Origin: Chrysoperla carnea
Lineage: Eukaryota; Arthropoda; Insecta; Neuroptera; Chrysopidae
Direction of reading: 5' to 3'
NCBI RefSeq assembly: GCF_905475395.1
Contig: NC_058339.1
Location: 50,477,172 to 50,541,171, forward strand
DNA: 64,000 bases
The first letter of the stretch is position 1. Every line of letters begins with the position of its first letter. A program made the translations under genes and the position numbers. Below the pieces are notes generated by a model. That model had not been told where the DNA came from and made no database searches. It saw only the letters and a program-made list of their open reading frames with translations. Below, in pieces: positions 25,601-36,255 of this stretch.

Positions 25601-27333
25601 ATTCTCTCAAACTTTCGATTCGAGTGTGTTATTAAACCGGGTATTATCACTTTTTATCCTATCATATTTCCAGCAGGACATACTTGTAGATATCTATTTT
25701 GAAACTTTAAGAATTATTTTACCATGTTTTTAAACAATTAAAAATACATGTTATTTTTAATTAAAGACTAATTAACAATAAATTCCTAAATTAATAAAAA
25801 AAAATACAAATTATTTTGTTCATTTGTGCATACCTAATAAACATAACCTTCCTGAATTTTTTTCAATTTATTTATTTTTTATTAAATAATAACTTAATAA
25901 GATTGAAACAATTGAAATTGTTAAAACATTTCTGTATAGCATGTCAGTTTAATTTGATATAAATAAACTTTCCTATACTTTAATTACATGTGCAATTCAA
26001 ATATTAAAACGCACGAAATAAAATGGAAACGATTGCCTTCAAAAAAAAATATTTAATATTTACTTAATTAAAGTAATTTTTGCGCTGTTGTTATATTTGT
26101 TTATCGATAACTCAATAAGTATATCCAGACTCATGGATTGATTTATAAAGTAGATAATACATCCACAGGGAGAACCCGCAATATGAACGGAAATGCTATC
26201 GTTATTCTTCAAAGCCGAGATATAAGCACTATAATCTGGTTGCTTTTGCCATCGAACGACAGGTTTCTGATGTATCGACTTTAATTACTAATTGATTTTC
26301 TCTTAAACCATTTTCCCATTTGGCAATGTAGTGCAAATGTCGGTATAAAATTGAAATTATTTAAGTGAATTTTATTACAAACTTTTATTTATCTTGTAAT
26401 GTTTGTATGTTTGATGTATGCATGTATGTTTACCGATTGAGCTGAAATTTGACAATTTCAGTTTCGATGAAAATGTATTTTTGAACTATGTTCCTGATCG
26501 CGCGTTTAGCGCATGGTTTCTAGACGTAATATCCGCCACAGACTCTTATTTTATAGTATAATACCTTGACATATTAATAATATTATCATTGAGGAAATGG
26601 TTCTTTTTCTATGGTGACCGCTCCTCATTCAGAAAGCCGCCAGGTCGAAACCCGTCCATCAATACATTTTTTTTACAGATATACATACATTGTTTAGTCT
26701 TATAATTATTTGCAATAAGAAATAATTCATTTTAATAAGATATAATTATTAAGGGTTAAGCTATTATTGTACTATAAAAATTGAAAAATAATGTACTCAC
26801 AGATAACTATTGGTAAAAACTGAGGAGCTGCACATCTTAAACTATCAAGGATGATTCGGAGCGCCTCAGGCTTTTACAATAAGTCATTTAGGACTTACTC
26901 AAAGAAATATTTATTTTCTAATTTTTAGTACAGTAAAAACTTGGCCCTTCAAAAGTTTTTATTACAATATCTATCAAATTAACCAATTACTTACTAACAA
27001 TTTCTATCTAATACTAATATAATTTTCTCTAATTTTATTTCAGTTGAAGTAGAAACAATCGACGACGCCGATATTGAGGCTGTTACACGGCCAAATTCTG
27101 GAAACCCATCACGAGGCTCATCCTTTACAGGCGAACAATGTTCAATTTGTAATGAGACATCAGCTACAACGTGTTTTGTTAAGGAAAAGTCATCTGACAA
27201 TCAAATATTGAGTGTTGTGAAATGTTACGACGCAAATGAAAAAGTTTTGAAAGAAAATGAATCATCAAGGAAAAATCCATATCCTGGTGTACAATTTTCA
27301 CGTACACATATTCAATCGAATATTTCTTATTAA
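22619..27333 (+). CDS. Small secreted protein, two exons: join(22619..22697, 27044..27333)
   Basis: Splicing the GT at 22698 (exon end T|GTGAGT) to the acceptor TTTATTTCAG ending at 27043 gives an uninterrupted 122-residue protein; unspliced, exon 1 stops two codons later. A TACTAAT branch-point match lies at 27012-27018. Residues 1-19 (MYRLVV, then a Leu/Val/Cys-rich core ending SVLS) form a typical signal peptide, with cleavage likely near S19/Q20. The mature part starts acidic (E25 to E38 region), then is Ser/Gly-rich, and has four cysteines at 59, 62, 70 and 87 (C-x2-C-x7-C-x16-C). N-glycosylation sequons are at N63, N98 and N119. There is no second hydrophobic segment, so it is probably soluble and secreted. 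The start ATG has A at -3. Exon 2 codon use is less AT-driven than its surroundings. The family is not recognised. Small secreted salivary or effector-like, venom-like, immune or reproductive proteins of insects can look like this, but no function is claimed. Additional small exons inside the intron cannot be excluded. Confidence 0.8.
24267..24605. repeat. 'GTTCCG' repeat, inverted pair inside the intron
   Basis: The right part (24410-24605) reads ACGGAACCCTAAATTCCCAC, GAAACATAGCTAAGAA, AATCGGTTCATTCGTC, GCAGCTATGATGC and a CAGATAGACACACAG run. The left part (24267-24357) is the reverse complement of the middle of that sequence (GCATCATAGCTGC, then GTGTTCTTAGCTATGTTTT). Two copies thus lie head to head. 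Confidence 0.65.
24721..24769 (+). repeat. 22-bp tandem duplication
   Basis: GTAACAGTAATGAAATATTC-TA occurs at 24721-24742 and 24748-24769, period 27, inside the intron of the secreted-protein gene. Confidence 0.9.
26600..26690 (+). repeat. tRNA-like SINE head (intronic)
   Basis: GGTGACCGCTCC-TCATTCAGAAAGCC followed by a B-box-like AGGTCGAAACCCG and, about 15 bases later, a T-rich run. The layout resembles the pieces at 28.7 and 57.24 kb. Confidence 0.35.
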
Positions 27334-27381
27334 GAGTAATTAGTCTGAAAAACCAAAAATATAAAATGTTAAATTATTTCT

Positions 27382-27421
27382 AATAAATTCTAGTTTTTAA
27401 AATTAGTTGTTGTTTTATTTT
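27382..27421 (+). promoter_or_regulatory. Polyadenylation signal of the secreted-protein gene
   Basis: AATAAA at 27382-27387 lies 49 bases after the stop codon. It is followed by a GT/T-rich stretch (GTTGTTGTTTTATTTTG, from 27407) that fits a downstream cleavage element. The implied 3' UTR is short, about 70 bases. Confidence 0.6.
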
Positions 27422-28579
27422 GTACTTACTTAAGCCTTAGTTTTAAAAAATTTTAACACATTTTTAATTTTTAATAAAAACAAATCAGTATAAGATATTA
27501 ATATGATTTTTATTTGAAAAAATAATTTCGTGCAATATTTTTCTTATGTTCCGAAAAAAAATACGCGATCCAACTACACCTCCATATTACAATCCACATA
27601 CACAACAATGTGTTAATTTTCGTGATAAATGGTCATGTGGGTTTACCACATTGTGGTATGTGACATTTTTCAACATCAAGAGAAAATTTTTTTACTCAAA
27701 CATATTTATTATTTCATGATGTGCTCAATTTATTCTAAAGAACTTAGGTTTTTATAAAATTTTTTCCTAATAAAGTAAAATGGCCACTTTGGAGTTAAGA
27801 AAGCTGTTCGTCAATCATTTTTAAAGCTACAGAAATTGTGGTATGGATGCGTTCATGGACTATGTTATATGAATAGACGTTTACATGAAATCAATTTCAA
27901 TTCAAACCCATGATATTGAGAACAAAGGGGCGAATAAGTGAAGGCCATAACGTTGTAGTCCTCGTTTTTGAACTTGTACTTTCCCAATGAAGCTGAACTT
28001 TCCCAATGAAGCGGGTGGGTAACGTCTAGTTATTACATATTATACTAAGGTGTCAATAATAAGGGTATGGTTTATAAATTATAGGAGCATATTATAAAGA
28101 AAGTGTTATGGCATCGTTATGTTCTGAACACATCAAAGTGACAGAACATATTGCAATAATAATTATTATGCAAAATGATTAGCATATTAATTAAAGATTT
28201 GTAATTATAATATACAAACTCAACACTCAAATGATGTACAGTCATAAATGAAATATACACACATTCATTATTATTGCATGAATCCTTTTTTTTCTAATAA
28301 TAATTATTCTATATTTTTAAGATCATTCCAGATAATTTATTAACTATAGTAGGTAATATTCACAAGTAAAACAATATCCAAGATTGAGTTCATCCGGTTT
28401 AATTATACTTATTTGAAATTTCAACAAAATTAATAAATTGTATTAATTGTTTGAATTAATTTTTTTTTTAATTATATAATTTTTAACTTTTAATATTAAA
28501 TTAACGAAAAATGAATCAAAATTTATTGTCTCAAACGTAGGCGCCAGGTATTTTTAAAGTTTAATAAAGAAAATTTGAT
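27422..28579. other. AT-rich intergenic DNA downstream of the secreted-protein gene
   Basis: It holds a short palindrome (ACCACATTGTGGT, about 27.65 kb) and a doubled CTTTCCCAATGAAGC (about 27.98-28.01 kb). No gene was seen. Confidence 0.5.
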
Positions 28580-28760
28580 GAATTTTTATTCTTTTCTAAA
28601 TTACAAAAAAATCAATGCTTGATGACTTGTACTCAAGCCTTTGCTAGACCGTGAAATTTTTTCAAGGTGAGTAATCAGGTTGAGTCGCTTATGAACAACA
28701 GTAGTAGAGAACCTGGGTTCGATTCCCGGTTTCTGTATAATTTTCTGGCATCTTTTTATT
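28580..28760 (+). repeat. SINE-like repeat with perfect B box
   Basis: The B box GGGTTCGATTCCCGG lies at 28715-28729 inside a foldable T arm, followed by a T-rich tail. The stretch just upstream (28580-28675: AATTTTTATTCTTTTCTAAA to GTGAGTAATC) recurs at 30491-30578. No complete cloverleaf forms, so this is not a tRNA gene. Confidence 0.45.
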
Positions 28761-29314
28761 TTTTAAATCAAAAAAAGTAATGGTTTTTTTAATTCATAGA
28801 AGTGTATACTGTCGCCCTCATATGTTATGTAGTATGATGAATAGCTATTTAAAATGTAGAGGGTCCATGGACGATAATGTAAGTACACAAAAATTTGAAA
28901 CAAATGTACGTTTGGTTTCTTAATAAATATATGAAAATATGTGGTATTTGATTGTTTGCTTATCTAGCGTGAGAATCCACCCACTAAGCATTTAACCTAA
29001 GAATTTTATTCTCAATTCCTTTTCACATCTTCGAACGTATTTTAGTTCGTAACGAATTTTTTACGTCTTTTCTGCATATACTTTCAATTGTGATAATTTT
29101 CAAATATTTTGTTTTCATCGGAAATTTTTGCAAGTGATAAAAAAATGAATTATAAACACTAAGTTGAACTTGAAATACCTGAGAGCTTGTATTAAAACGT
29201 ATCATCTATAAGTGATGGCCCGCATTCAACAATTGTTAAAGCTATTGAAATGATTTGACACAAATTGAAATGATTTCACCTTTAATATTTTATGAACACT
29301 CTTTATATACTTAA

Positions 29315-29814
29315 GGTAGTACCAGCATGGTATTTGCAGTTTCTATGTTAAAGCAATGGTACAATTTTTTTTTCGACAGAATTTAACGAAAAATTAAATT
29401 TAAGAATTTAATAATGCTTACTATTAATTCCCAAAGTTTCAGAAATTTTGACCGTTTAAAATGGGAAATAATTATGCCAACGTCCCAATTTCGATCAATT
29501 TACGTCAAAATTAATATCTCGAAAGTGAAAAATAATTTCTAAATTTTTTTTTTAGAATTTTGTTGTATAAACATTTTTTTCTACTTTTTCTTCAATATAT
29601 AATAATATCATAAAAAATAGTTGGAGAGACCGGACATTTTACATGCTTTAAATGGGACATGACCCTCAAAATCGCGAACTTTGTCTTTAAATATCTCGCG
29701 ATCTAAACGGTCAAAAATTATGAAATTTTAGGAATTCATAAATAAAGCTATTATAAACCCGAGAAAAAAAATTCGGCCAAATCTGTCGAAAAGTGATTTC
29801 ATGCTGGTACTACC
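29315..29814. mobile_element. Long-TIR element flanked by TTAA, 500 bp
   Basis: The ends GGTAGTACCAGCATG and CATGCTGGTACTACC sit directly inside TTAA at 29311-29314 and 29815-29818. Homology between the arms extends about 160 bp inwards (shared TTTTCGACAGA, ATTCC-AAA-TTTCA and TTTTGACCGTTTA). TTAA target sites suggest piggyBac-like mobilisation, but the TIR does not obviously match canonical piggyBac ends, so the superfamily is open. No ORF. Confidence 0.75.
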
Positions 29815-30490
29815 TTAATCTAAAAAATTTTTTTATCGCAAAGTCAATAAAAAAAATCACTTTTATGTGGTTTTTTCTTTAAGTTATTTATTTTTTTATT
29901 GGAGATTTGGGTAGTTTTCAATAGGGGGGTGTTTATATTAGAGTGGTTGCTGTTACATTCAATTGAACTATCAGTAGAATATTCGACACATACACACATT
30001 AGGGAAAGGTTTCTAGGTAGACTCGCTATGTACCATCGGTCGTCACTAATTTATTGTATTTGTATTAGCTATATTGAAATTTGATTATATCTTCTTTTAG
30101 TGTTAACGAACTGTTTTCGTGTCGTTTTAAATTTGGAAATCGTTAATGATAACCATGTTTTTCAATAAATACAAGCTTGGGGAAATTTTTAATTTATTCT
30201 GAAAAAGAAACATGGGAAACATGTTGGTAAGTATTGTGCCTTTGTAGGGAGACTTATATTTAAAAAATATCGAACGGTTTCCTTAAATCAGACGTATATA
30301 CAAGCTCGGATAATTAATTTTTACTCGTAAAAAAAGTTGATAATTGTTAAGAAATAATATCGATCATTTGTCGATCATGTGCATTACGAAATTTTTATAT
30401 AATTTTAATAAGCCATCGATCCGATTGGATTATCGTAAAGGTGGTTACTCTTTGGGTTTTTTGTCTAAAAGAACGAAAGTTGAAGTGCAG

Positions 30491-30578
30491 CAATTTTTAT
30501 TCATTTCTAAATTACAAAAAATTAATGCTTGTTCCCAAGCCTCAGCTAGACTGTGAAATTTTTTCGAAGTGAGTAATC
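30491..30578 (+). repeat. Direct-repeat partner of 28580-28675
   Basis: AATTTTTATTCATTTCTAAA, TTACAAAAAATTAATGCTTG, CAGCTAGACTGTGAAATTTT and AGTGAGTAATC match the upstream copy over about 90 bp at roughly 85% by eye. The copy lacks the B-box part. Confidence 0.6.
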
Positions 30579-32395
30579 TCCATCAGAAAATAACTAACTT
30601 TTCGTTTAACATTGTGATTAAAAAACAATTTACTAAGGGTTTCTAGAGAATGATATCACACAAATAAAAATCAAATCTATCAACTGGCTGCGACAAATCT
30701 ATCAACTTTTTGTGACGATAAGTTTCATTGAATTTCATTTTATTTCATTCATTTTTCTCATGATTTTCAATCATCACAACAAATCTAGATGACAAACGAG
30801 CGTACTTTTGCTTCATTTTTATCTATTTTTGACATTTTAAAGCAAACTTTATCACCAGATATTTGACATAACGTGTTTGGTTTTTTCAAATTCTTTCTAG
30901 AAATCATGATAGATAATTAATAAGTATGACTGACCTTTATGGCTTTCTCATATACATACCCACCAAATTTTTTTTTCTGATTGAAGTGAATGTGTACATA
31001 AACATATTATACGATCCATCTGTATATAATGCGTCATTTAGTTATCCTACAATCTTTCAAGCGCCTGTCAGCTGTCAACAATACTTATCGATATCGTTTC
31101 TTTATTGTCTACAATTTTAATCAGGTTATTGATAGGTTTTTTATATTTATTGAAAAATTTCGTACGTACAACTAGTTTTTAAATACCCAATATATGATAT
31201 TTATGAGAACATTAAAATCTAATTTGATTAAGAGCAATTTTATAATATACCATAATGGAACATAAGACGATTATGGGTCAAGGTTTCTCATTTTTTTGTT
31301 GCGAGGGCTGGCAAAGTTTTCGAGAGTTTATTTTCAGACAACTGAATTACGGATTTTTCTTCTCTTTATGAAACTTAGATATGAATGAAGTGTGTCTCGC
31401 ATCTGAGAGCGTTATAGTAAAACAGTGGAATTTCTGTCTGGAAAATTAGAGTTAAAAGATAATTTGAAAACGTTTATTTTTTAATTAGTTATTAAAATAA
31501 TATCAGGCGTGGTATTAGCAACGGCAAAGCTATCTGGTAATTATAATTTACATAGTTAAAATGCGCACTATTAAACACAATAAACCGCTTTATACAGCCA
31601 GGCATACTTCATCCCTACTCATTTGAAGGACAAAAAATATCTAAAATCCGACCGTCTTAGAATCAACTTATTCCTCCGATTGAATTTTGATTATCAGGAA
31701 ACCTGATTATCAGGAAACCTTTGCTTATCAGGGTAATATATTGTTCAAAGCCTTTGATAGAACAGAAAACTTAAGGAAACTCGGTTGCAACTGGAAATAA
31801 AATTGAAATAAGTGTCTGATTTTAAGGGATAAGCAATTTATCATGTTTTAAACGTGGGTTCCAATCGAAAGTATGAAAGCGTGCAAGCGATGGAAATGAG
31901 ATAATTACCGTCTCGTAACAGTACTGTTCCTCACGGGCTCGAAAAGTTGAAAAGAGAGTTAATCGGCGTTAGAAAAGTACCTAATCAAGCAGAAAGCTTA
32001 TCACGCATTTCAAGTATTATATCACGCATTTTACAAGGATCCTGAAATACTTGTTATGTAGTTTAATAAATTTAAAATAGCACCCTGCTCTGTTCCATCC
32101 CTCATAAACCATCATTTGTAAACCAAGAGCCAATATGCATGGCTTAGAGTAACGGGTTTGACTCCATCCGCCACAACAAAAGTTATTTTAATTAATAACT
32201 CTGGTAGAGTGAATGGTATAAGCAGTGGAGTAGATACTAAAACTTTCAAAATAATTGAGATCTCGAATAGCAGAAAAGGTGGTAAAATACATTAAGAAAA
32301 TCACAATAGTCCTCAGGGAAATTTAAAGACATTGGAAATACTATAGAAATGCTATTCCTATTTACAATTTTGGTATCTCAAAATTAGACATAATA
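30579..32395. other. AT-rich stretch
   Basis: Besides the 16-bp tandem at 31.69 kb, a B-box-like GGGTTTGACTCC lies near 32.15 kb. No gene was seen. Confidence 0.45.
31689..31720 (+). repeat. 16-bp exact tandem duplication
   Basis: GATTATCAGGAAACCT occurs twice end to end; a partial third unit (CTTATCAGGG) follows. Confidence 0.9.
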
Positions 32396-32717
32396 CAGTA
32401 GAATCTCGATAAGTTAAAGTCCAAGGGAAACACAAAATATTTTAAGTTATAGAGGTTTTAAGTTATCAAGTGTCTATGTTAGGTAAAGGTTAATATAGAG
32501 GTATGTACATGTTTCTATGTACCCTAGTTAATATAGAGGTATGTACATGTTTCTATGTAGTTACTGAGGGCCTATACAGAGATTATTTATTTAAGTTATA
32601 GAGGTTGCGTCTTTTAAGTTATAGAGGTTTTCGGCTCTGATGGGAAGGGAACATAGTATTTTTTGAAGTAACAGAGGTTTTTATGTTACCGAGGTTTAAG
32701 TTATCGAGATTCTACTG
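32396..32717. mobile_element. Pogo/Tigger-like MITE, second family, 322 bp
   Basis: TIRs CAGTAGAATCTCGATAA and TTATCGAGATTCTACTG are flanked by TA at 32394-32395 and 32718-32719. The interior repeats TTAAGTTATAGAGGTT-like units about eight times. It also contains a 33-bp near-perfect tandem duplication (32489-32521 and 32527-32559, around TAATATAGAGGTATGTACAT). No coding capacity. Confidence 0.87.
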
Positions 32718-33998
32718 TATCTTACTTTATAAAAACATCAAAAAGTCGATTGGCTACGTTCATTTCATCTTAAATAAATCAATTACATTTATTCTAGGAC
32801 GATTCTATTAGCTTTTTTGCTACATTACTTATGTAATCTATTTTATGTAACTCATTTTCACCATATACAATAAAAAACAAGAATAAGAGAGAAACATAGA
32901 TGTAAAGTTAAAAATAAAAGGAAACTATAAAATAAAATATTGGTAATTCATATTTCCTTCTTCTTGTAAGAAACATTTATATAAAATATATATATAAAGA
33001 TGTAAACAGAAATCCAACGATAAGTATGAATAAGCTTTTTAGTGTCAAGAGTCAATCGTTTGCAGATAAATATTCGTAGTTGGACATCTTACTACTTTAT
33101 ATAATACAATAGTCAGTGTTTAGTTATACAATATCCGTTGGTCAGAAAAAGAACGAAGGAAAAACAAGCTTTGATGAGTGCGATCTCTAGAAATAAAACC
33201 AATTACTTTCGAAACAATTCGCTTCGAAATTTTTCAATTTCCACTGGTTTCTTAGCTGTTCTCTTAATTTGTTAACTTACACAAAGCCAATTACATTTCG
33301 CTCCAACAGATGTAACTTTTACTCTTAAAGAGGTTATCTTTGCATTGTACGGCAGACTTTCATATTCATTTTTTTTTTGTTCCATTTTTTTTCCTCGACT
33401 GTATTTGTACGTATACTTCTTCACTATTCCCATCCTGACTCACGGTTTTGGTGAAACTTGATAAAGATTTTGACAGCAGTTACTACATGTGGGTAGTGAA
33501 AATATTTTTGTAATAAAATAGTGGAAGCGGCGGGAAGTCAACGAAGATTATAGTTACTCTTTTTAAAACAATGGTTTCTTATGACAAATAAAAAATAATA
33601 TTTGTTTTTATGAGGGTCAAGTTTCTAATTTCAAGTGTTATTCTATCTCTTACCTTTTAGGATCTAAATTGACTACTAAAGCTACCCGGAGAACTAGGTA
33701 CAAACTGAAGTCAGCACATGATATTCCCCATCGAACTCTGCAACTTTCGCTCAAGTTATTTGATTATTGATTATTTACAAAACGAGCTTTTAGCCATAAT
33801 GGATTAAAATGGTCCACCCTGTAGTTACCTATCTGAGAAGTGAAAAATACCGATCAGTGGTGAAAATGTACGAACATAGCTTAATTTTTTTAACTTCTTA
33901 AAAAGAGAAATACGAAAATAATTGTCAAAAAATTTGCAAATCTCGAAGGAAGTAAGTCTTGAAATTGGGGTTCAATTCTAAAAAAATTAGGAAAAAAT
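32718..33998. other. AT-rich stretch, nothing recognised
   Basis: Only noise ORFs, plus a weak match near 32.80 kb to the ORF at 5.2 kb. Confidence 0.45.
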
Positions 33999-34160
33999 AA
34001 AACGATTTTTCTTTATCCACGGCCGAAAGTACGAACCTGCTTCTGTTGAGCGTCAGGATGTCCGACATTTATGCTCTAGTACCAAAGCATAAATATGGAG
34101 CTTTCGGTCTCCCAACAGAAACAAACATGTACGTTCTTTCGGCCGAAAATAAAGAAAATT
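33999..34160. repeat. Imperfect long hairpin
   Basis: The left arm (from TTTTTCTTTATCCACGGCCG to ATTTATGCT at 34075) pairs with the right arm (from AAGCATAAAT at 34086 to CGGCCGAAAATAAAGAAAA). Both carry CGGCCGAAAG, CTTCTGTTG/CAACAGAA and ATTTATGCT in mirrored order. The stem is about 75 bp with a loop of about 10 bases. It is probably a small fold-back MITE; the two overlapping ORFs are chance frames. Confidence 0.7.
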
Positions 34161-34175
34161 AGTAAAGATCACGCA

Positions 34176-34221
34176 GGCAAAAAGTTTGAGAGCGAACAGA
34201 AAGAATCTCAAACTTTTTGCC
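34176..34221. repeat. Perfect 16-bp hairpin
   Basis: GGCAAAAAGTTTGAGA (34176-34191) is the exact reverse complement of TCTCAAACTTTTTGCC (34206-34221) with a 14-base loop. It lies 15 bases after the longer hairpin at 34.0-34.16 kb. Confidence 0.8.
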
Positions 34222-34622
34222 CTTGTAGTGTAATATACTATATCAACCTTTCGAGGCTTACAATTTTCTTGCAATTTCTCTTTCTATTATGTAGGTAATC
34301 AAAGACTTTGCATACAGAAGCAAAAACTTTTTGAAGCACAAAAATTGTTTGTTACATATTTCACGGTGGCGACTTAATTTAATCTGAATTATTAATCAGT
34401 ATCTTTCAAATAATATAAATCATTAATATTATACACGCTTAAAGTGAAAATATCTTCTACGATTTCGATTTTCTGGTTGAAAACAATCATTTTCTATTAT
34501 AAAGTTAATATTTTATATATAAAGATACTATGAAGATACATCAAAATTCACAAAACAAAACTTATATACGCAACCGATATAGTACATAGATATATAGGTA
34601 CATACATAAATGGGTTGGGGAA

Positions 34623-34745
34623 ATGGATATCTACGGAAAAAAAGGCAAATGGTCAACATCTGATACTGATGTTGTTACTTACTTACATATGGATGAAAGA
34701 AATATGTATGATATTGATATAGTCATAAGTCTTTTTACTTTTTAA
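34623..34745 (+). other. 40-codon small ORF
   Basis: ATG to TAA encodes a hydrophilic peptide (MDIYGKKGKWSTSDTDVVTY …). The family is unknown and there is no supporting promoter or splice evidence. Confidence 0.1.
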
Positions 34746-34899
34746 ATTTATTCTATGATAAATATTTTTTACATTTTAAATGCAAATTTTATAGAATTGA
34801 GAATCTCTTAACTGAAATTTACGAATTCGTTTTTGATAATTCGTTAAAAATCTTGGAAGAAGCTTTTTTTAGTATATAAATTGACGACATTGTATATAT

Positions 34900-35119
34900 T
34901 TTATAAGAGCATACGAATATTAAGTTTAGTCCCAAGTTTGTAACGCTTAAAAATATTGAGAGTACGAAAAAAATTTTGATATAGGTGTTGTTCATAAAAT
35001 CACCTAATTAGCCCATTTCCGGTTGTCTGTCCGTCTCTGTGTCCGTCTGTCTGTCTGTCAACACGATAACTCAAAAACGAAAAGAGAAATCAAGCTGAAA
35101 TTTTTATAGCGTGATATAA
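34900..35119 (+). repeat. Family S copy 4 (5' part only)
   Basis: It matches the first third of the family, from TTAAGTTTAGTCCCAAGTTT to CAAGCTGAAATTTTTATAGC. It includes the CTGTCTGTC microsatellite-like run and AACACGATAACTC. It ends abruptly at about 35119. Confidence 0.85.
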
Positions 35120-36255
35120 AATATAAAAGTTAGATGGAAAATCTGTTGCTTGCCTCTCGAATATTTATCGAAAATCAGGATTCTTATCACCCCCTCGTCT
35201 CTCGTTGAAGTATTCTAGTATCCTGTTGTTTCTTTCGTCTATCACGGTATCATTAATGTCAACAGTGAACCAAAATAAAGACTACACTTCCAAGTCATAA
35301 AGATTTCGAAAGAAGAATGAATATTTAAAAATATAATAGATACAAACAGAATAACATATAAGAAATAATATAATACGATTTTATTTTTATTTTTGTACAA
35401 TTTATCGAAATAGCAACCAATTGAAAGTCAAATAACAATAAAAATTTCTAAATTCCGGTTTCATATTGTATATTTTATATAAAAATATCCAAAGGATATG
35501 GTCAGTAAAATTTTATCTATAATACATATTCCTGTGTGTTATCCTGTGTGTGAAATGTATATACAATACAAACCTACACCATGTGCCTGTTGTGGGGTTT
35601 AGATTGTTCCCTCGAGATCATCTCATCCAACTCGCCAAGAAATCGTTTCTCATTTTTCAATAAAGTGAAATGTTTTGTGATATAAAAAAAATTGGTCAGT
35701 ATCTCCTCGTACGATGAAGAATGGACATGTACCATCCGAACAACAACAGCATTATTGTTAAAAGAGGGGTTGTTTGTGATCGAAAAAAAAAATATTTAGA
35801 ATGAGAAATAAAAAAAAATTCTGAAAAAATATATTTGTGCTTTTCGTATTACATTTAATACACATGTATTAAGGGGGTTTAAATTAAATGTTTGATGTGT
35901 ATTCTATATAGACAGGGAATTTTCAAACGTTGAGGATGCATTAAAACATTTATCATTTTTGTATATTAAGTGCAGCTTTTTTGATACAACACTACATTAT
36001 CAATAACGTTTTTACGTTCATGGTTAATTACAAATTAGGAACTGACAAAAACGTTTAAGACATTCAGAAAGAGCAAGAAGTGTCGTGGGACACCCGGTAG
36101 GAACCATATTGCTTTCGTACCTTGGTACATTAAAATGTAGCGCTTACTTTTCCTATTTACAAGATGTTTTTCTGAAAATTTAAGGTAGTAATTTTATTAG
36201 TCAAATACTTGTCTGATTCTTTAAAGAATTTAATTTTATGTAGCTACTTTTAGTT
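35120..36255. other. AT-rich stretch between two family S copies
   Basis: It contains the 17-base block GGACACCCGGTAGGAAC (36088-36104), which recurs inverted at 56246-56262. No gene was seen. Confidence 0.5.

Larger units (their letters stand above)
22698..27043 (+). other. Intron of the secreted-protein gene (4346 bp)
   Basis: It is bounded by GTGAGT and a pyrimidine-rich TTTATTTCAG, phase 1 (it splits a TTT Phe codon). It is AT-rich and carries repeat debris: an inverted 'GTTCCG' pair (24.27-24.61 kb), a 22-bp tandem duplication (24.72 kb), a transposon-like stretch around 26.40-26.54 kb and a tRNA-like SINE piece (26.60-26.69 kb). No further exon is convincing. Confidence 0.7.

Noticed and set aside
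26994..27200. 68-residue minus-strand ORF
   Set aside because: It is antisense to exon 2 of the secreted-protein gene, which has much stronger support.
28680..28740. Possible tRNA gene, because of a perfect GGTTCGATTCC
   Set aside because: No acceptor stem or anticodon arm can be folded around it; treated as a SINE-like head.
32489..32560. Possible CRISPR-like or satellite repeat
   Set aside because: Only two units, and they lie inside a pogo-like MITE; the DNA is eukaryotic.
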